This document shows positions 8,408 to 16,608 of a stretch of 64,000 nucleotides of DNA, piece after piece (position 1 is the first letter of the stretch; every line of letters begins with the position of its first letter). The notes under the pieces were generated by a model. It did not search any database. It worked only from the letters and a program-made list of their open reading frames with translations, and was not told where the DNA came from. Origin of the DNA: JBEVJK01 sp040510195 (GTDB lineage: Bacteria; Pseudomonadota; Alphaproteobacteria; Rhizobiales; Rhizobiaceae); assembly GCA_040510195.1 (NCBI GenBank), contig JBEVJK010000038.1:1-64000 (forward strand), in the 5' to 3' direction. The position numbers and the translations under genes were made by a program.

Positions 8408-9562
8408 ATGCGCCTGTCCATCCCTGCCTCCGCCTTCGTCGCGGCGATCGTCGGCTTCGGCGGCACCTTGCCCATCATCATAGCGGCCGCTGCGGCCGTC
8501 GGCTCCAGCCAGGCCGAAACCGCCAGCTGGGTCACCGCGATCTGCCTGGCGATGGCCTTGGAGACGGCCTGGCTCTCCTATGCGACCCGCATGCCCGTCA
8601 TCACCGCCTGGTCGACCCCCGGAGCGGCGCTGATCGCCGCCAGCAGCGGCTTCACTCTGCCCGAGGCCGTGGGCGCCTTCGTCGTCACCGCCCTTCTGCT
8701 GATGGCGACCGGCCTGCTGCGCCCGCTGACCCGCCTCATCGCCCGGATCCCGGCATCCGTCGCCTCCGGCATGCTGGCCGGCATCGTCGTCACCTTCGCC
8801 ATCGGGGCCGCCAAGGCGTCCGTCGCCGATCCGCTCTTCATCCTGCCGCTGGTCGTCGCCTTCTTCCTCATCCGACTGTTCAATCCCGCGCTTTCAGTGC
8901 TGGCGGTGCTGGTCGGCGGCGGCGTCTTCGCCGGGCTTACCGGCCGGGTGGGCGCTTTGCCGCCGCCGGCCCTGTCCACCCTCACTCTGGTGGCGCCGCA
9001 GTTCACGCCGGCGGCCGTCGTCGGCCTCGCTCTGCCGCTCTACCTGGTCACCATGGCTTCGCAGAACCTCTCTGGCCTGGCCGTGCTGAGGGCGGCCGGC
9101 TATGCGCCGAAACCCGGTCCGATCATCGCCGTAACCGGTCTCTTCTCCCTGCTGTCGGCCCCCTTCGCCGCCTCGACGACAAACCTCGCGGCCATATCGG
9201 CGGCGATTTGCACAGGGCCCGATGTTCATCCCGATCCCGCCGAGCGGTGGAAGACCGGGCCGTTCTATGCGCTTGCCTACCTGGTATTTGCGGCCTTCGG
9301 CGCCTCTCTGGTCGCCATCTTCGCGGTGCTCCCCGCCGAGCTGATTGTGCTGGCCGCCGGCCTGGCGCTGCTCGGCGCGCTGTCGAACGCGCTCGCCATC
9401 GCGCTCGAACGCGAGGCCGAGCGCATGCCGTCCGTCATCGCCTTCGTCGTCACCGCCTCGGGCCTGGCCGTCGCCGGCGTCGGCTCGGCGTTTTGGGGGC
9501 TGGTCGCCGGCCTCGCCGTACTCGCTCTCGACGGCGTCAAAAAACGGCTGCTCTTTCAATAG
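8408..9562 (+). CDS. BenE family benzoate/H+ symporter-like transporter
   Basis: A very hydrophobic 384-residue inner-membrane protein with about 11-12 predicted helices. It matches the BenE family along its length: an N-terminal AAIVGFGGTLPIIIAAAAAV helix, the AWSTPGAALIAAS re-entrant segment, MLAGIVVTFAIGAAK, and the TNLAAISAAICTGPDVHPDP loop. The prototype imports benzoate with protons, but many chromosomal homologues have no assigned substrate and no aromatic-degradation genes are nearby. ATG at 8408 is used; a start at 8393 would overlap the hydrolase stop. The tight link to the hydrolase suggests a shared substrate or simply a shared promoter. Family is secure, substrate unknown. Confidence 0.85.
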   Translation: MRLSIPASAFVAAIVGFGGTLPIIIAAAAAVGSSQAETASWVTAICLAMALETAWLSYATRMPVITAWSTPGAALIAASSGFTLPEAVGAFVVTALLLMATGLLRPLTRLIARIPASVASGMLAGIVVTFAIGAAKASVADPLFILPLVVAFFLIRLFNPALSVLAVLVGGGVFAGLTGRVGALPPPALSTLTLVAPQFTPAAVVGLALPLYLVTMASQNLSGLAVLRAAGYAPKPGPIIAVTGLFSLLSAPFAASTTNLAAISAAICTGPDVHPDPAERWKTGPFYALAYLVFAAFGASLVAIFAVLPAELIVLAAGLALLGALSNALAIALEREAERMPSVIAFVVTASGLAVAGVGSAFWGLVAGLAVLALDGVKKRLLFQ

Positions 9563-9624
9563 GTTGTCCGGTTCCCTCGGCCGCGATCTTGAATCGGCCC
9601 CGGGGGGCTCCCATCTCGAATTGC

Positions 9625-9646
9625 AGCGGTCCCCCGACCGCTTTAA
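9625..9646 (+). terminator. Short hairpin with T run after the BenE gene
   Basis: A 7-base-pair stem (AGCGGTC at 9625-9631, GACCGCT at 9636-9642) with a CCCC loop is followed by only three T residues. It lies between the transporter and the DUF2852 gene. This is a weak terminator at best. Confidence 0.4.
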
Positions 9647-9664
9647 CGGAAGGAATGGGAGAAG

Positions 9665-10102
9665 ATGAGCACGACTGCATTGATCCGTCCGGCCTGGACG
9701 CCGGCCACCATCGCGCTGATGGTGATCGGCTTCATGGTCTTCTGGCCGCTCGGCCTCGCCATGCTCGCCTACATCATTTGGGGCGATCGGCTGGAAGGCT
9801 TCAAGCGGGATGTCAACCGGGCGACCGACGGCGTCTTCGCGGGTTGCCGCAGGGCCTCCTACCGCGCCCAGCGCGGCACCGGCAACGTCGCCTTCGACGA
9901 CTGGCGCGAAAAGGAGCTCGAACGGCTCGCCGAGGAGCGCCGCAAGCTCGACGAGATGCTGGAGGAGTTCGACACCTATGCCCGCGAGCTGCGCAGGGCC
10001 AAGGACCAGGACGAGTTCGACCGCTTCATGGCCGCCCGCTCCCGCTCGACCCCGGCCAGGACCGGCGGCAAGCCGGGCGACACCCTGCTCGACGAAGTGT
10101 GA
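9665..10102 (+). CDS. DUF2852 membrane protein
   Basis: A 145-residue protein of the uncharacterised alphaproteobacterial family DUF2852. One or two hydrophobic segments (about residues 12-40, WTPATIALMVIGFMVFWPLG onward) are followed by a basic stretch and a charged coiled-coil region (about residues 80-120, REKELERLAEERRKLDEML). A small protein with an N-terminal membrane anchor and a cytosolic coiled coil is the likely architecture. AAGGAATGGGAGAAG gives a good ribosome-binding site. No function is known. A strong terminator directly downstream makes it the end of its transcript. Confidence 0.8.
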   Translation: MSTTALIRPAWTPATIALMVIGFMVFWPLGLAMLAYIIWGDRLEGFKRDVNRATDGVFAGCRRASYRAQRGTGNVAFDDWREKELERLAEERRKLDEMLEEFDTYARELRRAKDQDEFDRFMAARSRSTPARTGGKPGDTLLDEV

Positions 10103-10127
10103 GTGGGAAGGGCCGGAACGGCTCCGA

Positions 10128-10164
10128 AACGGCGTCGCCTCCCAAGGCGACGCCGTTTTCTTTT
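10128..10164 (+). terminator. Strong intrinsic terminator
   Basis: A perfect 13-base-pair stem (arms 10128-10140 and 10145-10157) with a CCCA loop is followed by TTTTCTTTT. It ends the transcript of the DUF2852 gene, 25 bases after its stop. Confidence 0.9.
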
Positions 10165-10260
10165 GCGCGAACGATTGCGTCGGACGATACTGCCGATCAA
10201 TCTTGCATTTGCCTGCTCTTTCCCCGAGATTTTCCTGTCCGAATCGAGCAACCTTCGTCC

Positions 10261-11022
10261 ATGCCCTTCGACCTGTTCCGCCGCAAAGAGCGTCCCCGGT
10301 CCCGCCCCCCGGTGGAGGAGCGCGAGCACGCCGTGGCCGGCCGGCGTCTCCCCTTGCGCATCGTCGAGAACGAGCGCGCGCGGCGGCTCACCTTGCGCAT
10401 CGACAGCGGCGGCCGCGGGCTGAGGATCACTGTCCCGCCGGGGCTCAAGCGCAGCGAGGTGGAGCATTTCCTGGTCCGCCACCAGGGCTGGCTGGAGCAG
10501 CGGCTGGCCAAGGTGCCGGCGCAGGCGCGCGTCCGCCCGGGCATCAAGGTGCCGCTGCGCGGCGTACCCCACCGTATCGTCCACGAGCCGGGCGCCCGCG
10601 GCACGGTCACCATCGGCCTGGATGCCGGGGGCCCCTTCCTCAATGTCTATGGCGACCGCGCCCACCTGCCGCGCCGCCTGTCGGACTTCCTCAAGCGCGA
10701 GGCCAAGGCCGAGATCGAGACTCTGGTGGCGAGGCATTGCGCGGCGGTCGGCAAGCGCGCCAAGGCGATCCGCTACCGGGACACCTCGTCCCGCTGGGGG
10801 TCGTGCACCTCCGACGGCGTGCTCTCCTTCTCCTGGCGGATCATGATGGCGCCTTCCCCCGTCATCAACTACCTGGTGGCGCACGAGGTGGCCCATCTCA
10901 AGGAGATGAACCACGGGCCCAAATTCTGGGCGCTTTGCAACCGGCTGTGCCCGGACACCGAGCGCTGCAAGGCCTGGCTGAAGCGCAATGGCGGCGCGCT
11001 GATGGCGATCCAGTTCGATTGA
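10261..11022 (+). CDS. YgjP/SprT-like (DUF45, M48-related) zinc metallopeptidase
   Basis: A 253-residue protein of the YgjP-like metallopeptidase family. The zinc site is clear: VAHEVAHLKEMNHGPKFW contains HExxH plus a third histidine. It is preceded by RYRDTSSRWGSCTSDGVLSF, the WGSC motif typical of this family. The N-terminal third (about residues 1-100) is a beta-rich region common to the family. There is no signal peptide. Targets are unknown in bacteria. ATG at 10261 follows a terminator and a short spacer with no strong ribosome-binding site. It precedes trpF by 49 bases, and co-occurrence with trpFBA is common in rhizobia. Confidence 0.85.
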   Translation: MPFDLFRRKERPRSRPPVEEREHAVAGRRLPLRIVENERARRLTLRIDSGGRGLRITVPPGLKRSEVEHFLVRHQGWLEQRLAKVPAQARVRPGIKVPLRGVPHRIVHEPGARGTVTIGLDAGGPFLNVYGDRAHLPRRLSDFLKREAKAEIETLVARHCAAVGKRAKAIRYRDTSSRWGSCTSDGVLSFSWRIMMAPSPVINYLVAHEVAHLKEMNHGPKFWALCNRLCPDTERCKAWLKRNGGALMAIQFD

Positions 11023-11071
11023 ACGCCGGCTTTTGCTCGACTTTGCCCGAGTTTCATGCGAGTTGCCGGCG

Positions 11072-11767
11072 ATGCGCCTGGACATCAAGATCTGCGGCCT
11101 GAAGACGCCCTCGGCGGTAGACGCCGCCTTGCAGGGCGGGGCGACCCATGTCGGCTTCATCTTCTTTCCGAGGAGCCCGCGCAACGTCGACGCCGCCACG
11201 GCCGGTGCCCTTCGGCAGGCGGTGCTCGGCCGGTCCAAGGCGGTCGCCGTCACCGTCGATGCGTCCGATTCGGAGCTCGACGCGATCGTCGCCGCCATGC
11301 GGCCGGACCTGCTCCAGCTGCACGGCGCCGAGTCCCCCGAGCGCGTCGTCGCCGTCCGGCGGCGTTTCGGCCTGCCCGTCATGAAGGCGCTTCCGGTGCG
11401 CGAGGCGGCCGATTTGGCGGCGGTCGCGGCCTTCGAAGGGGTCGCCGACCGGCTGCTGCTCGACGCCAAGCCACCGCCTGGCGCCGCCTTGCCCGGCGGC
11501 AACGGCCTGCCCTTCGACTGGCGGCTGCTTCAGCGGCTGGATAACGGGCTCGACTACATGCTCTCGGGGGGCATCGACGAAGCCAACGTCGATGCCGCGC
11601 TGTCGCTCGCCGCCCCGACCGGGATCGACGTGTCGTCGGGGGTCGAAAGCGCGCCGGGCGTCAAGGATCCGGCCCGCATCGAGGCCTTGTTCCGCGCCGT
11701 TCGCGCGGCGCTTGACGACCGCTCCCGAAGCCCAGCACAGGAGGTCGGCCATGAACAAGCCGGTTGA
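11072..11767 (+). CDS. trpF: Phosphoribosylanthranilate isomerase
   Basis: A 231-residue TIM-barrel enzyme that converts N-(5'-phosphoribosyl)anthranilate to CdRP, the third committed step of tryptophan synthesis. KICGLKTPSAVDAALQGGA carries the catalytic cysteine near the N-terminus. DLLQLHGAESP, LLLDAKPPP and YMLSGGIDEAN match the later barrel strands, with the catalytic aspartate in the LLDAK strand. ATG at 11072 (MRLDIKICG) is preferred to one 13 codons earlier because the barrel begins at once. The last 17 bases overlap trpB, so translation of the two is probably coupled. Confidence 0.96.
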   Translation: MRLDIKICGLKTPSAVDAALQGGATHVGFIFFPRSPRNVDAATAGALRQAVLGRSKAVAVTVDASDSELDAIVAAMRPDLLQLHGAESPERVVAVRRRFGLPVMKALPVREAADLAAVAAFEGVADRLLLDAKPPPGAALPGGNGLPFDWRLLQRLDNGLDYMLSGGIDEANVDAALSLAAPTGIDVSSGVESAPGVKDPARIEALFRAVRAALDDRSRSPAQEVGHEQAG

Positions 11768-12971
11768 GCCCAACTCCTTTCGCACGGGGCCGGACGAGCA
11801 GGGAATGTTCGGCATTTACGGGGGTCGTTTCGTTGCCGAAACGCTAATGCCGCTGATCCTCGAGCTGGAACGCCATTGGAACGAGGCCAAGACCGACCCG
11901 GCCTTCCGTGCCGAGCTCTCGGCGCTGTCGACCCACTATGCCGGGCGTCCCTCCAAGCTTTATCATGCCGAGGGGCTGACCCGGCATCTCGGCGGCGCCC
12001 GCATCTATTTCAAGCGCGAGGACCTCAACCACACCGGCTCGCACAAGATCAACAACTGCCTGGGCCAGATCCTTTTGGCCAGGCGAATGGGCAAGAGGCG
12101 CATCATTGCCGAGACCGGTGCTGGTCAGCACGGGGTCGCCTCGGCGACCGTCGCGGCGCGCTTCGGCCTTCCTTGTGTGGTCTACATGGGCGCCACCGAC
12201 GTCGAGCGACAGAAGCCCAACGTCTTCCGCATGAAGCTGCTCGGCGCCGAGGTCAGGCCGGTGAGCGCCGGCCACGGCACGCTCAAGGACGCCATGAACG
12301 AGGCGCTGCGCGACTGGGTCACCAATGTCGAGGACACCTACTATCTGATCGGCACGGCGGCCGGGCCGCATCCCTATCCCGAGCTTGTCCGCGATTTCCA
12401 GTCGGTGATCGGCAGCGAGGCACGGGCGCAGATCCTGGAGCAGGAAGGCCGCCTGCCGGACGCCATCGTCGCGGCGGTCGGCGGCGGCTCCAACGCCATC
12501 GGCCTCTTCCACCCCTTTCTCGACGACCGCTCGGTGGCAATCTACGGCGTCGAGGCTGGCGGCCGCGGCCTCGACGGCGTCGAGCATTGCGCCTCGATGA
12601 GCGCCGGCAGGCCCGGCGTGCTGCACGGCAACCGCACCTATCTCCTGCAGAACGAGGACGGCCAGATCCTCGACGGCCACTCCATCTCGGCCGGCCTCGA
12701 CTATCCGGGCGTCGGCCCCGAGCACAGCTACCTGCGCGACACCGGCCGCGTGACCTATGTGCCGATCCTCGACGACGAGGCGCTGGAGGCCTTCCAGCTC
12801 ACCACCCGCGTCGAAGGCATCATCCCGGCGCTCGAATCGGCGCATGCCATCGCCCAGGCGATGAAGCTGGCGCCGACGATGGGCAAGGACCAGGTGATGA
12901 TCGTCAACCTCTCCGGCCGCGGCGACAAGGACGTCCACACCGTCGCCGGCATGCTGGGCATGGAGATCTGA
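11751..12971 (+). CDS. trpB: Tryptophan synthase beta chain
   Basis: A 406-residue PLP enzyme that condenses indole and serine to tryptophan in the alpha2-beta2 complex. The PLP lysine lies in REDLNHTGSHKINNCLGQ, the phosphate loop is GGGSNAIGLF, and GIYGGRFVAETLMP is the usual N-terminal block. LSGRGDKDVHTVA is the standard C-terminus. An AGGAGG ribosome-binding site at 11739-11744 precedes ATG 11751. The gene overlaps trpF by 17 bases and is followed by trpA after 4 bases. The residues needed for catalysis and for tunnelling indole from TrpA appear intact. Confidence 0.98.
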   Translation: MNKPVEPNSFRTGPDEQGMFGIYGGRFVAETLMPLILELERHWNEAKTDPAFRAELSALSTHYAGRPSKLYHAEGLTRHLGGARIYFKREDLNHTGSHKINNCLGQILLARRMGKRRIIAETGAGQHGVASATVAARFGLPCVVYMGATDVERQKPNVFRMKLLGAEVRPVSAGHGTLKDAMNEALRDWVTNVEDTYYLIGTAAGPHPYPELVRDFQSVIGSEARAQILEQEGRLPDAIVAAVGGGSNAIGLFHPFLDDRSVAIYGVEAGGRGLDGVEHCASMSAGRPGVLHGNRTYLLQNEDGQILDGHSISAGLDYPGVGPEHSYLRDTGRVTYVPILDDEALEAFQLTTRVEGIIPALESAHAIAQAMKLAPTMGKDQVMIVNLSGRGDKDVHTVAGMLGMEI

Positions 12972-12975
12972 GGCG

Positions 12976-13812
12976 ATGGCAAGCCGCATCGATCGCCGCT
13001 TCGCCCGGCTGAGGCAGGAGGGCCGGCCGGCGCTGGTCACCTATTTCATGGGCGGCGACCCCGACTACGACACCTCGCTCGCCATCATGAAGGCTCTGCC
13101 TGGCGCGGGCAGCGACGTCATCGAGCTCGGCATGCCCTTCTCCGATCCGATGGCCGACGGCCCGGCGATCCAGGCCGCCGGCTTGCGGGCGCTCAAGGGC
13201 GGCCAGACGCTCGCCAGGACGCTTGCCATGGCCCGCGCCTTTCGCGACGGTGACGACGACACGCCGATCGTGATGATGGGCTACTACAACCCGATCTACA
13301 TCTATGGCGTCGAGCGCTTCCTGGCCGACGCCTCAGCTGCCGGCATCGACGGCCTGATCGTCGTCGACCTGCCGCCGGAGATGGATGCCGAGCTCTGCAT
13401 CCCCGCACTCCGGGCCGGCATCAACTTCATCCGGCTCGCCACGCCCACCACCGACGACCGCCGCCTGCCCAAGGTGCTGGCGAACACGTCGGGCTTCGTC
13501 TACTACGTCTCGATGACCGGTATCACCGGGGCAGCGCTGACCGATACCCGAAGCGTCGGCGAGGCCGTCACGCGCATCAAGCGCCACACCGGCCTGCCGG
13601 TCTGCGTCGGCTTCGGCGTCAAGACGGCGGAGCAGGCAAGGGTGATCGGCGGCACCGCCGATGGCGTCGTCGTCGGTACGGCGATCGTCAACGCCGTCGC
13701 CAACGTGCTCGGGCCGCGGGGGGCCAGGACGGCCGACCCAGCCGAAGCGGTGGCGACCCTGGTCCGCGGCCTGTCGGAGGGCGTGCGTGCGGCGCGCCTT
13801 GCTTCGGCCTGA
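12976..13812 (+). CDS. trpA: Tryptophan synthase alpha chain
   Basis: A 278-residue TIM barrel that cleaves indole-3-glycerol phosphate to indole and glyceraldehyde 3-phosphate and passes indole to TrpB. The catalytic glutamate lies in DVIELGMPFSDPMADGPAIQ and the catalytic aspartate in the GLIVVDLPPE strand. The phosphate-binding region is GFGVKTAEQARV with DGVVVGTAIVNAV. Length is normal. It lies 4 bases after trpB and 41 bases before accD, giving the common alphaproteobacterial order trpFBA-accD-folC. Confidence 0.98.
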   Translation: MASRIDRRFARLRQEGRPALVTYFMGGDPDYDTSLAIMKALPGAGSDVIELGMPFSDPMADGPAIQAAGLRALKGGQTLARTLAMARAFRDGDDDTPIVMMGYYNPIYIYGVERFLADASAAGIDGLIVVDLPPEMDAELCIPALRAGINFIRLATPTTDDRRLPKVLANTSGFVYYVSMTGITGAALTDTRSVGEAVTRIKRHTGLPVCVGFGVKTAEQARVIGGTADGVVVGTAIVNAVANVLGPRGARTADPAEAVATLVRGLSEGVRAARLASA

Positions 13813-13853
13813 GTGCTCCTGCAAGTCGGGCAGGTCGCCCGGGAGGCAAGCGA

Positions 13854-14774
13854 ATGAACTGGATCACCAACTACGTCCGGCCCAAGATCAACTCCATGCT
13901 CGGCCGCCGGGACATGCCGGAGAACCTCTGGATCAAGGACCCCGAGACCGGCGAGATGGTCTTCCACAAGGATCTCGAGGGAAACCAGTTCGTCATTCCC
14001 TCGTCGGGCCACCACATGAAGATTTCGGCCCGCGAGCGGCTCCGCTATTTCTTCGACGACGGGACTTTCGAGGTCCTCGACAATCCGAAGGTCATCGTCG
14101 ACCCGCTGAAGTTCCGCGATGAGAAGCGCTACGTCGACCGCCTCAAGGAGGCCAGGGCCAAGACCGGCCTCGACGATGCCATCGTGAATGCCCTGGGCAC
14201 CATCGAAGGCGTGCCGATCGTCGCCACGGTGCAGGATTTCGCCTTCATGGGCGGCTCGCTCGGCCTGGCGGCGGGCGACGCCATCATCCGCGGCTTCGAG
14301 ACGGCGGTCGAGCGTCGGCGCCCGCTGGTCCTGTTTGCCGCCTCGGGCGGCGCCCGCATGCAGGAAGGCATCCTGTCGCTGATGCAGCTGGCGCGCACCA
14401 CCGTGGCGGTCGACCGTCTCAAGGAGGCAGGGCTGCCCTACATCGTGGTGCTGACCAACCCGACCACCGGCGGCGTCACCGCCTCCTACGCCATGCTGGG
14501 CGACGTCCATATCGCCGAGCCCGGGGCGCTGGTCGGCTTCGCAGGGCCGCGCGTCATCGAGCAGACCATCCGGGAAAAGCTGCCGGAAGGCTTTCAGCGG
14601 GCGGAATACCTCATGGAGCACGGCATGGTCGACATGGTCGTGTCCCGCCTGGAGCTCAAATCCACCATCGCCCGGCTGCTCAAGATCCTCTTGAAAACGC
14701 CCGCGTCCGACGCATTCGAGCCCGAGGTGCCGCCCCCGGCGGTGCTATCCGGCGAGGTGCGACCGCAGGCCTGA
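13854..14774 (+). CDS. accD: Acetyl-CoA carboxylase carboxyltransferase beta subunit, zinc ribbon cysteines absent
   Basis: The 306-residue beta subunit of the carboxyltransferase that, with AccA, transfers CO2 from biotin to acetyl-CoA in the first step of fatty-acid synthesis. The crotonase-like core is complete (GTIEGVPIVATVQDFAFMGG, ASGGARMQEGILSLMQ, NPTTGGVTASYAMLGD, GFAGPRVIEQTIREKLPEGF). The N-terminal segment aligns with the zinc ribbon of E. coli AccD, but the four zinc-ligand positions are D29, T32, I48 and S51, and the protein has no cysteine at all. Loss of the ribbon cysteines is, to my knowledge, common in Rhizobiales, so this is probably a lineage trait rather than a defect. 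Confidence 0.96.
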   Translation: MNWITNYVRPKINSMLGRRDMPENLWIKDPETGEMVFHKDLEGNQFVIPSSGHHMKISARERLRYFFDDGTFEVLDNPKVIVDPLKFRDEKRYVDRLKEARAKTGLDDAIVNALGTIEGVPIVATVQDFAFMGGSLGLAAGDAIIRGFETAVERRRPLVLFAASGGARMQEGILSLMQLARTTVAVDRLKEAGLPYIVVLTNPTTGGVTASYAMLGDVHIAEPGALVGFAGPRVIEQTIREKLPEGFQRAEYLMEHGMVDMVVSRLELKSTIARLLKILLKTPASDAFEPEVPPPAVLSGEVRPQA

Positions 14775-14821
14775 TCCTTGCCGGCCGGCGTCGCCAGCCC
14801 CGCCGAAGAGGTGCGACCTTG

Positions 14822-16153
14822 ATGACCACCACCGCCGCGGATCGCGAAATCGAGCGCCTGCTCGCGACCCATCCCAAGGGTTTCGACCTGTCGCTCGATC
14901 GCATCCGTCGGCTGCTCGACCGGCTTGGCAACCCCGAGCGACGGCTGCCGCCGGTGATACACATCGCCGGAACCAACGGCAAAGGGTCGGCGGCCGCCTT
15001 CTGCCGCGCCTTGCTTGAGGCGACCGGCCTGTCCGTCCACGTGCACACCTCGCCCCATCTGGTCGCCTGGCACGAGCGCTATCGCATCGGCCGCCGTGGC
15101 GGTGGCCGGCTGGTGGACGATGCGGTGCTGGCCGACGCGGTGGCGCGGGCGGCGGGTGCCAACGATGGCGAGCCGATCACGGTGTTCGAGATCCTGACCG
15201 CGGTGACCTTCCTGCTGTTTTCGGAGCACCCGGCCGACGTGGCCATCATCGAGGTCGGCCTGGGGGGCCGTTTCGACGCCACCAACGTGATCGACGAGCC
15301 GGCCGTCTCGGTCATCATGCCCATCTCCCTCGACCACGAGGCCTATCTCGGCGATCGCGTCGAGCTGATTGCCGCTGAGAAGGCCGGAATCGTCAAGCCG
15401 GGATGTCCGGTCGTGATCGGCGCCCAGGAGACCGAGGCGGCGCTTGACGTGCTGGTCGCCACCGCCGAGCGCCTCGAATGCCCGACGATGGTCTACGGCC
15501 AGGACTTCCTCGCCTTCGAGGAGAACGGCCGCATGATCTACCAGGACGAGTGGGGTTTGATGGACCTTTCGCCTCCGCGCCTGCCCGGCCGCCACCAATT
15601 CGCCAACGCGGCGGCCGCCATCGCCGCCGTCAAATCGGCCGGCTTCGAGCTGGCCCATCGCGCCGTCGATCGCGCCATGGGCACCGTGGACTGGCCGGGC
15701 CGCATGCAGAGGCTGCCGCGCGGCCGGCTGGCCGAGCTCGCCCCGGAAGGCGCCGAAGTCTGGCTCGATGGCGGCCACAATCCCGGCGCCGGCCTGGTGG
15801 TTGCCGAAGCGCTGACGGAGCAGGAGGAGCGCTTCCAGCGGTCGCTGTTCCTGATCTGCGGCATGCTCAACACCAAGGACCAGACAGGCTATTTCCGCGC
15901 TTTCGAGGGCATGGCCCGCCACGTCTACACGGTTCCCGTCAACGCCAGCGACGCCGGCGTGCCGACGGACGAGCTGGCGCTGCGAGCCGAGGAGGCCGGG
16001 CTTTCGGCCGAGCCGGTGAGCTCGGTCGAAAGCGCGCTGATGCTGTTGCGCGACACCTGGAACCCGGCCGAGACGCCGCCGCGCATCCTCATCGGCGGCT
16101 CGCTCTATCTGGCGGGCGAGGTGCTGGCCGAAAACGGCACGCCGCCGGCCTGA
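14822..16153 (+). CDS. folC: Bifunctional folylpolyglutamate synthase/dihydrofolate synthase
   Basis: A 443-residue Mur-ligase-type enzyme that adds glutamate to dihydropteroate and extends the polyglutamate tail of folates. The ATP loop is HIAGTNGKGSAAAF near residue 45, followed by TSPHLVAWHERYRI. VEVGLGGRFDATNV-type and ISLDHEAYLGD blocks are present, and the C-terminal domain contains WLDGGHNPGAGLVVAE. ATG at 14822 is used; a TTG directly before it adds one residue. It ends the trpFBA-accD-folC run and faces trxA across a hairpin. Confidence 0.95.
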   Translation: MTTTAADREIERLLATHPKGFDLSLDRIRRLLDRLGNPERRLPPVIHIAGTNGKGSAAAFCRALLEATGLSVHVHTSPHLVAWHERYRIGRRGGGRLVDDAVLADAVARAAGANDGEPITVFEILTAVTFLLFSEHPADVAIIEVGLGGRFDATNVIDEPAVSVIMPISLDHEAYLGDRVELIAAEKAGIVKPGCPVVIGAQETEAALDVLVATAERLECPTMVYGQDFLAFEENGRMIYQDEWGLMDLSPPRLPGRHQFANAAAAIAAVKSAGFELAHRAVDRAMGTVDWPGRMQRLPRGRLAELAPEGAEVWLDGGHNPGAGLVVAEALTEQEERFQRSLFLICGMLNTKDQTGYFRAFEGMARHVYTVPVNASDAGVPTDELALRAEEAGLSAEPVSSVESALMLLRDTWNPAETPPRILIGGSLYLAGEVLAENGTPPA

Positions 16154-16160
16154 GCGCAGC

Positions 16161-16187
16161 AAAAAGCCCGGCTCCGGGGCCGGGCTT
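16161..16187 (-). terminator. Terminator between convergent folC and trxA
   Basis: A 9-base-pair stem (16164-16172 with 16179-16187, AAGCCCGGC/GCCGGGCTT) lies 10 bases after the folC stop. On the minus strand it runs into five U residues (A run 16161-16165), so it best serves trxA. On the plus strand its T content is weaker but it may also help end folC. Confidence 0.8.
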
Positions 16188-16210
16188 CGTCCTTGCGGGT
16201 GTTCGCCGAA

Positions 16211-16534
16211 TCAGGCGACAGCGCCGTTGATCCAGTGCGACAGCGCCGTCTTTGGAGCCGCGCCGACCTTCGTATCGGCGACCTGGCCGCCCTTGAAGAT
16301 CATCAGAGTGGGAATCGAGCGCACCCCGAAGCGGGCGGCAAGCTCGGGATTCTCGTCGATGTTCAGCTTGGCGATCTTCACCTTGCCGTTGAGCTCGGTG
16401 GCGATTTCCTCCAGCGCCGGCCCGATCATCTTGCAGGGTCCGCACCATTCGGCCCAGAAATCAACCACGACGGGCTCGCTGGCCTGCAGCACGTTTGCCT
16501 GGAAGTTCCCATTGTCGACCTTGACGGTGCCCAT
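16211..16534 (-). CDS. trxA: Thioredoxin 1
   Basis: A 107-residue cytosolic thiol-disulfide reductant, recharged by thioredoxin reductase, that serves ribonucleotide reductase and many other enzymes. The active site is FWAEWCGPCKMIGP, and the cis-proline loop RSIPTLMIFKGG follows at the usual distance. I chose ATG at 16532-16534 (MGTVKVDNGNF) because AAAGGA lies 9 bases upstream and the fold starts there. A GTG 26 codons earlier is unlikely. It is downstream of addA on the same strand (74-base gap), a conserved rhizobial neighbour. Confidence 0.97.
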   Translation of the reverse strand: MGTVKVDNGNFQANVLQASEPVVVDFWAEWCGPCKMIGPALEEIATELNGKVKIAKLNIDENPELAARFGVRSIPTLMIFKGGQVADTKVGAAPKTALSHWINGAVA

Positions 16535-16608
16535 TCTCAAAATCCTTTCGGGTTGGCAGTCGCCCAACATCTGGTGTGGCGCGAGGCCAAGTTCAAGCAG
16601 ACTTTGTG

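Noticed and set aside
9208..10260. Upstream extension of the YgjP-like metallopeptidase frame
   Set aside because: It overlaps the BenE and DUF2852 genes and a strong terminator, and family similarity begins only at ATG 10261.
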